Shown piece after piece: positions 5,761 to 14,148 of a DNA stretch of 15,061 bases. The notes beneath the pieces were generated by a model. That model searched no databases. It was not told the origin of the DNA and saw only the letters and a program-made list of their open reading frames with translations. Both the position numbers and the translations under genes were made by a program. The stretch lies in assembly GCA_025964405.1 (NCBI GenBank), contig JAOPYW010000116.1, positions 1-15,061 on the forward strand, written 5' to 3'. Every line of letters begins with the position of its first letter. The stretch's first letter is position 1. The DNA comes from Thermoleophilia bacterium. GTDB lineage: Bacteria; Actinomycetota; Thermoleophilia; Gaiellales; SKUG01.

Positions 5761-6805
5761 GCAGCTGCGATGCGAGCTCGAGCACCCAGGACGGCTGCAG
5801 GTCGGCGCGCTGGAGTGCCCCGTCGAAGTCGCCGGGGTGCATGGTGCGCATCGCAACCGGGCGTGCCGCGAGCATCGCGCCGGCCTGCATCGCGAGGTGG
5901 CGGTGTGCTCGGATGACGTCGTTGCCCTCGCGGGCGAGGGTCGCGGAGTCGGCGGTGAGCAGCCGCGTGGCCGTCGTCGCGTCGAGCAGGGCCGCGGCGA
6001 CGCCCGCGCCGATGTAGGGGTCGGCGTTGCCGACGCTGTCACCGATCTTGAGCACGTGCCCCTGCGTCGCGACGCGCGCGAGGTGCTGCTGCGCATCGAA
6101 TGCCTGGGGCGGGCTCATCGGCGTGCCCAGGTTGAGCTTGCCCGCGAGCGCGTCATACCGTGCCAGGGCGGCGGGCTCGTCGAGCGGCAGGCCCGGGGGC
6201 AGGTCGAGGTAGGTGATGAAGCCAGTGCCGTCGGCCGTGGGAAACACGCACATCAGTTCGCGTGTCTGGCGGTCGAAGGCGCCCGAGATGCGCTGGAAAG
6301 CGCCGGGGTCGTGGTACTGCGCGGTCACGTAGACGTGCGACGGTCCGCGCGGGATGCGCTCCATCGCGCCGACGTTGGTCGCGGCCAGGCGCCCGCCCGT
6401 CGCGTCGACGAACATGCTCGCCTCGAGCGTGCGCACCGCAGCCGAGCCGCCCCCTCCCTGCACGTGCACCGACACGTGGTCGTCGTGCTCGGTGATGCCG
6501 ACCACGCGCTGGCGGTACTCGATCGGGATGCCGCGCTCCTTCACGATGCCCCGCAGCTGGTTCTCGACCGACGCGATCGTGGTGTCGGTGCCCTGCGTGT
6601 GCACGCCGAGGTCGGAGAGGATCTCGCGTGCCTGGGGCCGCAGGAAGAGGCTGCGTGCACGCGTCGCCTCGACGCCGCGCTGCTCGATCACCTGCACCAG
6701 CGCCCCGGCGCGTTCGAGCCCGATCGCCGTCGCCGCGCCCGCAGGCCCGGCCCCCGCGATGACCACGGGCAGCTCGCGTGCTGCACTGCGTATGGCTCCC
6801 GACAC
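5738..6805 (-). CDS. FAD-dependent oxidoreductase/monooxygenase (PHBH-like fold)
   Basis: 355 aa from GTG 6805. The N-terminal dinucleotide-binding strand VVIAGAGPAG (14-23) binds FAD, and the second FAD motif, GDSVGNADPYIGAG in the C-terminal third, is the GD...P..G.G signature of p-hydroxybenzoate-hydroxylase and geranylgeranyl-reductase type flavoproteins. FVDATGG lies between them. The substrate cannot be read from sequence. The frame runs upstream to ATG 6901, but that start would overlap the divergent gene at 6885, which has a good ribosome binding site. GTG 6805 has a GGGGGAG stretch 4 bases upstream and starts just before the FAD strand; ATG 6853 is the other option. The end overlaps the P-loop gene by 23 bases. 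Confidence 0.83.
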   Translation of the reverse strand: MSGAIRSAARELPVVIAGAGPAGAATAIGLERAGALVQVIEQRGVEATRARSLFLRPQAREILSDLGVHTQGTDTTIASVENQLRGIVKERGIPIEYRQRVVGITEHDDHVSVHVQGGGGSAAVRTLEASMFVDATGGRLAATNVGAMERIPRGPSHVYVTAQYHDPGAFQRISGAFDRQTRELMCVFPTADGTGFITYLDLPPGLPLDEPAALARYDALAGKLNLGTPMSPPQAFDAQQHLARVATQGHVLKIGDSVGNADPYIGAGVAAALLDATTATRLLTADSATLAREGNDVIRAHRHLAMQAGAMLAARPVAMRTMHPGDFDGALQRADLQPSWVLELASQLLTSQRVG

Positions 6806-6873
6806 GTCGCTCCCCCGAAGATCCCCTACCGCACCATCGAGTGTGGCGTGCATCGGGTTGCAGTCGGGCGGGC

Positions 6874-6878
6874 AGGAG
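6874..6878 (+). promoter_or_regulatory. Ribosome binding site deciding the start at 6885
   Basis: AGGAG lies 6 bases before ATG 6885. It argues that the + gene starts here and that the opposing flavoprotein gene does not extend to 6901. Confidence 0.6.
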
Positions 6879-6884
6879 CACGGC

Positions 6885-7166
6885 ATGTCGACCGATGACA
6901 TCTGGAAACGCGCGAACGATCGCCTACCGACGGGGTGGAGCTGCGCGATCGAGCTGCCCGGTCACGTGATCGTGTCGCGCGGATCGGTCGAGCTCGGGCG
7001 CCTGGGTCCGACGCGTGGCGGCCACCTCGAGGCCGTGGCCTTCGTGCACGACGACCCGCTCGACGACCCCTCGCAGTTCTTCGAGTCGCGGGTGCCCGCC
7101 GACGCGTCTGCCGACGACGCCGCGTTCGATGCTGCCGTGGCCTGGCTCGCGGCGCAGCGCGACTGA
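6885..7166 (+). CDS. Small hypothetical protein, 93 aa
   Basis: No family recognised. The start is supported by AGGAG (6874-6878), 6 bases before ATG 6885. The protein is acidic and soluble, with no signal peptide or membrane helix. The N-terminal half (about 15-55) looks like beta strands (CAIELPGHVIVSRG, then VELGRLGP and HLEAVAFVHD). A disordered Asp/Pro-rich loop follows, then an Ala-rich C-terminal helix (about 75-92). It is divergent from the flavoprotein gene with about 80 bases between the preferred starts, so the two may share a control region. The stop is 16 bases from the end of the convergent oxidoreductase gene. Confidence 0.72.
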   Translation: MSTDDIWKRANDRLPTGWSCAIELPGHVIVSRGSVELGRLGPTRGGHLEAVAFVHDDPLDDPSQFFESRVPADASADDAAFDAAVAWLAAQRD

Positions 7167-7196
7167 TCGCAGGCGCGTCCGGTCAGGGCCTGATCA
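7164..7196. terminator. Weak bulged hairpin between convergent genes
   Basis: TGATC (7164-7168) and AGGC (7171-7174) pair with GCCT (7188-7191) and GATCA (7192-7196), with a 2-base bulge. It includes the stop codon of the gene ending at 7166 and the last codons of the opposing gene. It could act as a two-way terminator; the call is tentative. Confidence 0.3.
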
Positions 7197-8145
7197 CGAG
7201 CTTCACGCCGGGGGAGGACTCCTGCCGCTCCCACGCAAGCCCGATGTCGGCGAGCGCGAGCTCCTCGACCTCGAGTTCGAGGTCTCCCGCGTCGGCGGCC
7301 TCGAGCATCGCGCCGTATTCGGCCACCACGACCTCGCGCGGGGTGAGCTTGTTGGTGTAGCCGCGGATCTCGGTGTTGGTCTGGCGCACCCATCCCGACC
7401 TGAGGGTCAGCTCGGCGCCGGCCGACTGGCCGAGCTGCACGAGGCGCCCGTTCGGGCCGAGTGCCTCGATCGCCGCGGCGGCCGGGGCGCCCCAGAGCGG
7501 GTCGATCACGAGCGTGACGTCACCGACGACCACCGCATCGCGGAACGCGGCGACGAGCCCGTCGTGGTCGAGGTCGTCGGCGAGGCGCACCGCGGTGTCG
7601 GCGCCGAGCTCGAGCGCGCGCGTGAGGCCCGCCTCGCTGCGCGCCGCCGCGATCACCTGCCGGGCGCCGGCGATGCGCGCTGCCTGCACGGCGACCTGCC
7701 CGACCACGCCGCTCGCGCCGAGCACGAGCACGACGTCGTCAGGCGTGACCGCGCCGCGCCAGACGGTTGAGATCCAGCCCGCCATGCCGGCGATGCCGAA
7801 GGCGACTGCGTGCCGCGCGTCGAGGTCGTCGGTGACCTGGATGAGGTTCGGGCCATCCTCGACGATCGTGTACTCGGCGAGACTGCCGTGCGGCGCCACG
7901 GTGCCGGCGAAGTAGACGCGTCGACCGTCGTCGGTCGTGCCGATGCCCTCGCGGCCGACGACGTTCGGGGCAGCGGGGAGGGGCCCGGGGAACGTGCCTG
8001 CCGCCATCGTCAGGTCGATCGGGTTGAGCCCGGCGAGCTCGACCTTCACGCGCACCTGGCCCGGCCCCGCTGTAGGCACGGGCACAGCGCTGTCGTAGCG
8101 GGGCGTCGATCCGATCGAGTCGAGAACTGCGGCATGCATCGTCAT
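7183..8145 (-). CDS. Zinc-free quinone oxidoreductase-like NAD(P)H oxidoreductase (MDR superfamily)
   Basis: 320 aa. Medium-chain dehydrogenase/reductase of the QOR type: an N-terminal GroES-like domain (about 1-120) and a Rossmann domain with VLGASGVVGQVAVQAA (141-156), the AxxGxxG variant typical of quinone oxidoreductases. The catalytic zinc ligands of alcohol dehydrogenases are missing (AGLNPIDL at about 38-45 instead of a Cys-containing loop), as expected for QOR members. Likely reduces quinones or enones with NADPH; substrate unknown. ATG 8145 is chosen because the fold starts there and a TAGCCT box lies 7 bases upstream; ATG 8139 is an alternative. The mug stop is 10 bases upstream, so the pair may be an operon with an internal leaderless promoter. 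Confidence 0.87.
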   Translation of the reverse strand: MTMHAAVLDSIGSTPRYDSAVPVPTAGPGQVRVKVELAGLNPIDLTMAAGTFPGPLPAAPNVVGREGIGTTDDGRRVYFAGTVAPHGSLAEYTIVEDGPNLIQVTDDLDARHAVAFGIAGMAGWISTVWRGAVTPDDVVLVLGASGVVGQVAVQAARIAGARQVIAAARSEAGLTRALELGADTAVRLADDLDHDGLVAAFRDAVVVGDVTLVIDPLWGAPAAAAIEALGPNGRLVQLGQSAGAELTLRSGWVRQTNTEIRGYTNKLTPREVVVAEYGAMLEAADAGDLELEVEELALADIGLAWERQESSPGVKLVIRP

Positions 8146-8152
8146 GCGCGGG

Positions 8153-8158
8153 AGGCTA
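8153..8158 (-). promoter_or_regulatory. -10-like TAGCCT overlapping the mug stop codon
   Basis: On the minus strand TAGCCT ends 7 bases before ATG 8145. Its first three bases are the TAG stop of the upstream mug gene. No Shine-Dalgarno sequence is present, so a leaderless transcript of the downstream oxidoreductase gene is plausible. Confidence 0.4.
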
Positions 8159-8782
8159 GCGCGCGGCGTCGACGAATGCGCGCAGCTCGCCGAACACGTG
8201 CGCCAGGTCGGCGCGCTTGAAGTGTGCGTTGAGCCCGCTCGGATTCGGCAGCACCCAGATCGGGACGGAGCCTCGGTCGGAACCGGGGTGGCCGCGTGGT
8301 TCGTCGCCCGGGTGCGCGCCGGCTTCGAGCGTCTCGGCCTGCAGCCCGAACACGGCGCGCGGCCGCTCGAACGCTGCGCGGTAGGCCACGATGCCGAGCA
8401 CGGCGAGCACACGCGGCCGGTACCGGGCCACCTTCGCGGCAAGCACCTCGCGACCCGCGCGCAGCTCCCCAGCAGTGAGTTCGTCGGCGCGGCGCGTGGC
8501 CCGCGGGCAGACGTTCGTGATGCCGATGCCGCGTGCGAGGAGCTGCCCCTGCTCGTGGGGCGCGAGCTGGCGGTCGGTGAATTCCGCGTCGGCCAGTGCC
8601 TGCCAGAAACGGTTGCCGGGCCGCGCGAAGTTGTATCCGGTCGCGGCCGACCAGAGGCTGGGGTTGGTGCCGCACAGCAGCACGTCGAGGTCGGGCGCGA
8701 TCACGTCGGGCAGCGTGCCCCCGACCGCCGCCTCGAGGTCGCGGGCAGTCGGTCGCGCGGTGGTGGCGGGTGCGTCGAACAC
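8156..8782 (-). CDS. mug: G/U(T) mismatch-specific DNA glycosylase (Mug family)
   Basis: 208 aa. Removes uracil or thymine opposite guanine, as well as related damaged bases, starting base excision repair. Motif 1 is CGTNPSLWSAATGYNFARPG (37-56), with Asn40 at the position of the catalytic Asn18 of E. coli Mug and the following segment shaping the base pocket. Motif 2 is LPNPSGLN (178-185), the loop that inserts into the helix. The length is somewhat greater than E. coli Mug because of a short N-terminal extension and a Gly/His/Asp-rich insertion (about 153-170). GTG 8782 is the first possible start, since an in-frame TAG lies just upstream. A TAGCGT box (8792-8797) is 9 bases upstream and no Shine-Dalgarno sequence is seen. 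Followed closely by the quinone oxidoreductase gene. Confidence 0.9.
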   Translation of the reverse strand: MFDAPATTARPTARDLEAAVGGTLPDVIAPDLDVLLCGTNPSLWSAATGYNFARPGNRFWQALADAEFTDRQLAPHEQGQLLARGIGITNVCPRATRRADELTAGELRAGREVLAAKVARYRPRVLAVLGIVAYRAAFERPRAVFGLQAETLEAGAHPGDEPRGHPGSDRGSVPIWVLPNPSGLNAHFKRADLAHVFGELRAFVDAAR

Positions 8783-8858
8783 GGTGTCGGCACGCTAGCA
8801 GCCGACGATGATTGCTCCGCGTCTTCGCGGGAAGTTGCAGTGCATGCAGCACACGACC

Positions 8859-8864
8859 AAGGAG
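8859..8864 (+). promoter_or_regulatory. Ribosome binding site deciding the start at 8871
   Basis: AAGGAG lies 6 bases before ATG 8871 and selects it over the in-frame ATG at 8808. Just upstream are a CCGCG/CGCGG mini-hairpin (8817-8830) and the palindrome TGCATGCA (8841-8848), of unknown meaning. Confidence 0.65.
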
Positions 8865-8870
8865 CCCCAC

Positions 8871-9056
8871 ATGGGTGACGAGACGAACACCGACAACTCG
8901 AGCGACGAGCTCCTCAAGGAGGAGATCGACATCACGACGACCGAGGGCACCGACGAGCACCGCCGACGCGAGCAGACCAACGGCGCCGCCGCTCGTGAAC
9001 TCGCCGAGAAGCAGGTGTCACTGCGCCGCAACGGCGACGATGCCACCGGCGAGTAG
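8871..9056 (+). CDS. Small charged hypothetical protein, 61 aa
   Basis: No family recognised. The perfect AAGGAG 6 bases upstream and actinobacterial codon use support a real gene. The protein is very polar: an acidic N-terminal half (many Asp, Glu, Thr and Ser; residues 1-30) and a more basic, Ala/Arg-rich second half (31-53) that could form one helix. There are no cysteines, aromatic residues, signal peptide or membrane segments, which suggests an intrinsically disordered or partner-dependent cytoplasmic protein. It stands alone: divergent from mug, and convergent with the large YyaL-like gene, whose end is 18 bases away. Confidence 0.68.
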   Translation: MGDETNTDNSSDELLKEEIDITTTEGTDEHRRREQTNGAAARELAEKQVSLRRNGDDATGE

Positions 9057-9074
9057 CGACGCCCTGCCGGCCGA

Positions 9075-11258
<2,184 letters not shown>

Positions 11259-11264
11259 GGGTGC

Positions 11265-11270
11265 AGGCTA
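11265..11270 (-). promoter_or_regulatory. -10 box of a leaderless start (TAGCCT)
   Basis: On the minus strand TAGCCT ends 6 bases before ATG 11258, with no Shine-Dalgarno sequence. The same hexamer precedes the oxidoreductase start at 8145. Confidence 0.5.
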
Positions 11271-11322
11271 CCCGTCTGCCGGCGTGCCAGCCCGCGCGCG
11301 GGGCGGCGACCATGCGCCCGCG

Positions 11323-11328
11323 TAGAAT
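11323..11328 (+). promoter_or_regulatory. -10 box of a leaderless start (TAGAAT)
   Basis: TAGAAT, close to the TATAAT consensus, ends 6 bases before ATG 11335. No Shine-Dalgarno sequence and no clear -35 are seen. It lies back-to-back with the TAGCCT box of the divergent gene, about 50 bases apart. Confidence 0.6.
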
Positions 11329-11334
11329 CACGGC

Positions 11335-11733
11335 ATGACTTCGCCCGCGCGCACCGCACAGCCCACCGTCAGGCCCGACAACGTCGATGCCGAGGCGCCG
11401 CGCACGTGGAAGGCCGCCGGCTTCGCGCTCGTGCGCTCCGAGCCCGAGGAGCGCAAGCGCCTCGTCAACCACCTCGATCGCGGCAAGCCCGCGCCCTGGC
11501 CGGCCGTGGTGATGGTCGAGGTCTCCGAGTTCGAGGCGATGGCGTACCGCTACGACCGCGCCGCCAACGACGCCGGCGACACGTGGCACGCCGACGAGGC
11601 CGAGGCGTGGGCCTACCTCGCGTGGGAGTACGAGGGGCTGCTGTCGGAGCGCTTCGAGATCCCCGACGGCGTGAACGCCGACGACTACGTGCTCGAGCGC
11701 GCGCAGCGCCACGTCTGGAAGACCGAGGCATGA
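11335..11733 (+). CDS. Hypothetical protein, first gene of a three-gene operon
   Basis: 132 aa, family not recognised. Soluble, no signal peptide, with an acidic, aromatic-rich second half (WHADEAEAWAYLAWEYEG, about 83-100) that looks like a long helix, and a basic patch near ERKRLVNHLDRGK (about 38-50). An ILVM-rich strand (PAVVMVEVSEFEAMAYR, about 56-72) lies between. The start rests on TAGAAT 6 bases upstream. The stop overlaps the start of the zinc-ribbon gene as ATGA (11730-11733), so translation of the two is probably coupled and the proteins may act together. It could be a partner or regulator of the downstream HD phosphohydrolase, but nothing in the sequence proves this. Confidence 0.8.
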   Translation: MTSPARTAQPTVRPDNVDAEAPRTWKAAGFALVRSEPEERKRLVNHLDRGKPAPWPAVVMVEVSEFEAMAYRYDRAANDAGDTWHADEAEAWAYLAWEYEGLLSERFEIPDGVNADDYVLERAQRHVWKTEA

Positions 11734-11891
11734 GCCCGGCCAAGAAGCTCGAATCGGTGCCGATGGAGTTCGAGCCCCGCTGCCCCTACTGCGACGAGGG
11801 GCTCACCACGCTCGCCGTCAAGCCGCGCGCCCTCGCGAACCGCGACGTCTACGCCTGCCCGCACTGCCGACGCCTGCTCGCGGTCGGGTGA
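11730..11891 (+). CDS. 53-aa zinc-ribbon protein
   Basis: A very small gene between two larger ones. Two CxxC pairs, CPYC (18-21) and CPHC (43-46), are 21 residues apart and form a classical four-cysteine zinc ribbon. A Lys/Arg/Ala-rich loop lies between them and a short basic end (RRLLAVG) follows. Such proteins bind nucleic acid or act as protein-protein adaptors; no specific target is visible. The start overlaps the upstream stop as ATGA, and the stop overlaps the downstream GTG start as GTGA (11888-11891). This double four-base overlap is strong evidence that it is translated as part of the operon. Confidence 0.8.
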   Translation: MSPAKKLESVPMEFEPRCPYCDEGLTTLAVKPRALANRDVYACPHCRRLLAVG

Positions 11892-12562
11892 CGGCCGAGC
11901 CGCTCGTCGAGGCCACCGCCGCGCACGTGCGCGGCGCGATGCTCGGTGACGCCAGCCACGACTGGTGGCACGTGCACCGCGTGTGGCAGGCAGCCCGCAC
12001 GATCGCGGCGGGGGAGCGGGCCGCGGGCCGCAGCGTCGATTCGACGGTCGTCGAGCTCGGGGCGCTGCTGCACGACATCGCCGACTGGAAGTTCCACGAC
12101 GGCGACGACGAGGCCGGGCCGCGCGCCGCGCGGGCCTGGCTCGAGTCGCAGGGAGCGGAGGCGACGCTCGTGGAGGCCGTGACCGACATCGTGCGCCGCG
12201 TATCCTTCAAGGGCGCGGGCGTGCCCGACGACATGCCCTCGCTCGAGGGACGCATCGTGCAGGATGCCGACCGGCTCGACGCGATCGGCGCCGTCGGCAT
12301 CGCGCGCGCCTTCGCGTACGGCGGGCACAAGGGGCGCCCCATCCACACCCCGGGCGAAGCAGCGGTGCTGCACGCGAGCCCCGAGGCCTACAAGGCCGAG
12401 GCCGACGGCAACGGCGCCTCGACCACGCACTTCCACGAGAAGCTCATGCTGCTGCGCGACCGCATGCACACGGAGGCCGGGCGCCGCCTCGCCGACGGGC
12501 GCCACGCCTTCATGGTCACCTACCTCGCGCGGTTCGACGCCGAGTGGAGCGGCCGCGCCTGA
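11888..12562 (+). CDS. HD-domain metal-dependent phosphohydrolase (YedJ/YpgQ-like)
   Basis: 224 aa. Metal-binding residues of the HD superfamily are all present: His28 in DWWHVHRVW, His62-Asp63 in LLHDIADWKF, and Asp126 in VQDADRLDAIGAVGIAR. This arrangement, followed by conserved GIARAFAYGG and the HFHEKL segment (181-186), matches the YedJ/YpgQ group of stand-alone HD hydrolases. B. subtilis YpgQ has been described as a nucleoside triphosphate pyrophosphohydrolase, so nucleotide hydrolysis is a reasonable guess, but the substrate here is not shown. The GTG start overlaps the upstream zinc-ribbon stop by four bases. The stop is 3 bases from the end of the convergent hydrolase gene, with no terminator between. 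Confidence 0.88.
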   Translation: MTAEPLVEATAAHVRGAMLGDASHDWWHVHRVWQAARTIAAGERAAGRSVDSTVVELGALLHDIADWKFHDGDDEAGPRAARAWLESQGAEATLVEAVTDIVRRVSFKGAGVPDDMPSLEGRIVQDADRLDAIGAVGIARAFAYGGHKGRPIHTPGEAAVLHASPEAYKAEADGNGASTTHFHEKLMLLRDRMHTEAGRRLADGRHAFMVTYLARFDAEWSGRA

Positions 12563-12565
12563 CCG

Positions 12566-13435
12566 TCAGTCGGCGTCGTAGACGGCCTGCGGCATGTGGT
12601 GCTGCGTGACCGGCGCGAGGTGGTGCACAGCCTCGAGCATGAGCTCGGCGCAGGCCAGTGGATGCTCGAGGTAGGGCAGGTGGGCCGTGCCGGGGAACTC
12701 GATGAGCCGACCCTGCGGCACCGTCGCACACAGGTGCTGCAGGCCGGGCAGCTGGTCGGGCGCGTCGAGCGTGCCCCAGATCACGGTCACGGGCAGCTCG
12801 AGTTCATCGAGCCGCGGCCACGCGACGACGCCGGTGCTGCCGGCATCCTCGTCGGCGCGACCCTCGGCGATCACGCGCGCCATGTCGGTCGCGAGGTCGC
12901 GCACCGGACCGATGACCCGCCCCGGGGCGGCTGGTCCGTCGAGCCACAGCTCCACCTGCGCCGTCACCTGCTCGTCGAGGTCGCCCGCCTCCGCCGCGTG
13001 CATGGCCCGCAGTTCGAGGGTGCGCGTCGCGGGATCCATCTCGTCGAACCCGCCCCACGGCTGGCCGGTGATGCCGGGCGCGAACAGCACGAGGCCGGCC
13101 ACGCGATCGGGATGCTCGAGCGCCGCGTTGATCGCCAGCGACCCGCCCATCGAGCTGCCGACGAGCCATACGGGTTCGTCGGGCGCGACCTCGTCGAGCA
13201 CCGCCAGCAGGTCGTCGAGGTGCGAGAAGTCGCCGGCGCTCGGCGCGCACGAGCCGAAGCCGCGACGGTCGTAGCGCACGACGCGGTTGCGGGGCGCGAG
13301 GTCATCGACCACACCCTCCCAGCTGCGCACGTCGCACACGCCGGCGTGGAGGAGCACGATCGTGGGCGATTCGTCGCCGTCGACGTGCGCGGTGAGGGCG
13401 TGGCCGTCTGCTGCGGTGATCGAGAACTGGGGCAT
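12566..13435 (-). CDS. Alpha/beta-hydrolase fold protein
   Basis: 289 aa. The nucleophile elbow is G-S-S95-M-G (93-97) after strand VWLV. The oxyanion region is LLHAGVCDVRSW (28-39). The acid is probably Asp224 in WGTLDAPD, and the base is His262 in GTAHLPYLEHP. RVVRYDRRGFGSC (51-63) is the typical DxRGxG turn. A cap region (about 125-205) rich in Ala, Asp and Glu probably sets substrate choice, which cannot be read. Relatives include esterases, lactonases and haloalkane dehalogenase-like enzymes. No signal peptide, so it is cytoplasmic. No clear Shine-Dalgarno sequence precedes ATG 13435. The gene is tail-to-tail with the HD phosphohydrolase gene. Confidence 0.86.
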   Translation of the reverse strand: MPQFSITAADGHALTAHVDGDESPTIVLLHAGVCDVRSWEGVVDDLAPRNRVVRYDRRGFGSCAPSAGDFSHLDDLLAVLDEVAPDEPVWLVGSSMGGSLAINAALEHPDRVAGLVLFAPGITGQPWGGFDEMDPATRTLELRAMHAAEAGDLDEQVTAQVELWLDGPAAPGRVIGPVRDLATDMARVIAEGRADEDAGSTGVVAWPRLDELELPVTVIWGTLDAPDQLPGLQHLCATVPQGRLIEFPGTAHLPYLEHPLACAELMLEAVHHLAPVTQHHMPQAVYDAD

Positions 13436-13496
13436 GTCGGGTGCGTTCCCGCCGGATGGCGGCGCTAGACCCCGTACGTTTGGCCTGCTCGACGCG

Positions 13497-13528
13497 GCGA
13501 GCCCCCGGGGGGAGGGCCGGGGGCTCGC
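13497..13528 (-). terminator. Strong hairpin terminator after the secreted-protein gene
   Basis: A perfect 12-bp stem, GCGAGCCCCCGG (13497-13508) with CCGGGGGCTCGC (13517-13528), has an 8-base G-rich loop. It is 35 bases past the stop of the minus-strand gene ending at 13564. There is no U-tract, like the hairpin at 5101-5130. Confidence 0.7.
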
Positions 13529-13563
13529 GGTCGTGCGTTTCGCTGGGTGGATCCCTGCGCGGA

Positions 13564-14004
13564 TCAGGCCGCGGCATCTGCCGCAGCAGCGGGTGCGCCG
13601 GCGGGGCCGGAGCCCATGCCGGCCTGGGCGCTCGTGAAGGCGCCCGCCTTGTCGAAGTAGGCAGTGGTCTGCGTACCGTCGGCCTCAGTGATGTGCGCCT
13701 CGTAGACGCCGTTGCCATCGGCTTCGGTCTCGACGCGCTGGATGGTCGCGTCGGGGTACTTGTCGAGCACGGCCGCCTCGATCGTGGTCTTGATGTCGCC
13801 GGTGACGAGGGTCTCGTCGCTGCGCTGCCCTCCCGCGCCCGTGGGCGGGGTGCCGGCGGCCGCAGCCGTGGCGGTCGTGGCGGCGGCTGTGGTTGCGGTC
13901 GTGCTGTCGGCCGCGCTGGCGACCGACGCGACGCCGAATCCGGCGACCGCGGCGCCGAGAACGCCGACGGCGAGGAGTGACGTGATCTTGCTGGTGATCT
14001 TCAT
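13564..14004 (-). CDS. Secreted PepSY-like protein
   Basis: 146 aa. A clear Sec signal peptide: basic MKITSK start, a hydrophobic core (LLAVGVLGAAVAGFGVASV) and an ASA-AD cleavage site near residue 32. No lipobox cysteine is seen, so it is exported rather than a lipoprotein. A low-complexity Thr/Ala linker (about 33-60) follows. The folded part (about 62-130) has the PepSY-like pattern KTTIEAAVLDKYPDATIQRV then GVYEAHITEADGTQTTAYFD, a helix and sheet module widespread in actinobacterial exported proteins and thought to bind or inhibit proteases or sense envelope state. The C-terminus is Ala/Gly-rich. ATG 14004 is chosen over the longer frame from 14046 because AAGGAG lies 8 bases upstream and the signal peptide begins there. 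Confidence 0.86.
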   Translation of the reverse strand: MKITSKITSLLAVGVLGAAVAGFGVASVASAADSTTATTAAATTATAAAAGTPPTGAGGQRSDETLVTGDIKTTIEAAVLDKYPDATIQRVETEADGNGVYEAHITEADGTQTTAYFDKAGAFTSAQAGMGSGPAGAPAAAADAAA

Positions 14005-14012
14005 GTGGGGTG

Positions 14013-14018
14013 CTCCTT
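14013..14018 (-). promoter_or_regulatory. Ribosome binding site deciding the start at 14004
   Basis: On the minus strand AAGGAG lies 8 bases before ATG 14004. Confidence 0.65.
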
Positions 14019-14135
14019 GAGTGTGGTTGATGTCTACACCCACCATCCTGCGACCCCTCCGTAAGCGCTACGTGAGCCACCCGTCACCGCTGCGTAGGAA
14101 GTCGCGCTACCTTTGCCCGACATCGCGTTCGCACC

Positions 14136-14141
14136 GAGGAG
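14136..14141 (+). promoter_or_regulatory. Ribosome binding site deciding the start at 14149
   Basis: GAGGAG lies 7 bases before ATG 14149. A TACCTT box (14108-14113) upstream could be a -10, but no matching -35 is clear. Confidence 0.6.
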
Positions 14142-14148
14142 ATTCCAC

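Noticed and set aside
6806..6901. Longer N-terminus of the flavoprotein from ATG 6901 or ATG 6853.
   Set aside because: The 6901 start overlaps the divergent gene at 6885, which has AGGAG; neither start has its own ribosome binding site, and the FAD fold starts just after GTG 6805.
8146..8442. N-terminal extension of about 99 residues on the quinone oxidoreductase frame.
   Set aside because: It lies in another frame inside the well-supported mug gene and has no family similarity; the GroES-like fold starts at 8145.
12596..13468. A 290-codon + frame opposite the alpha/beta hydrolase gene.
   Set aside because: Shadow frame: its composition is Arg/Gly/Val/His-rich without motifs, whereas the minus strand shows a full catalytic triad.
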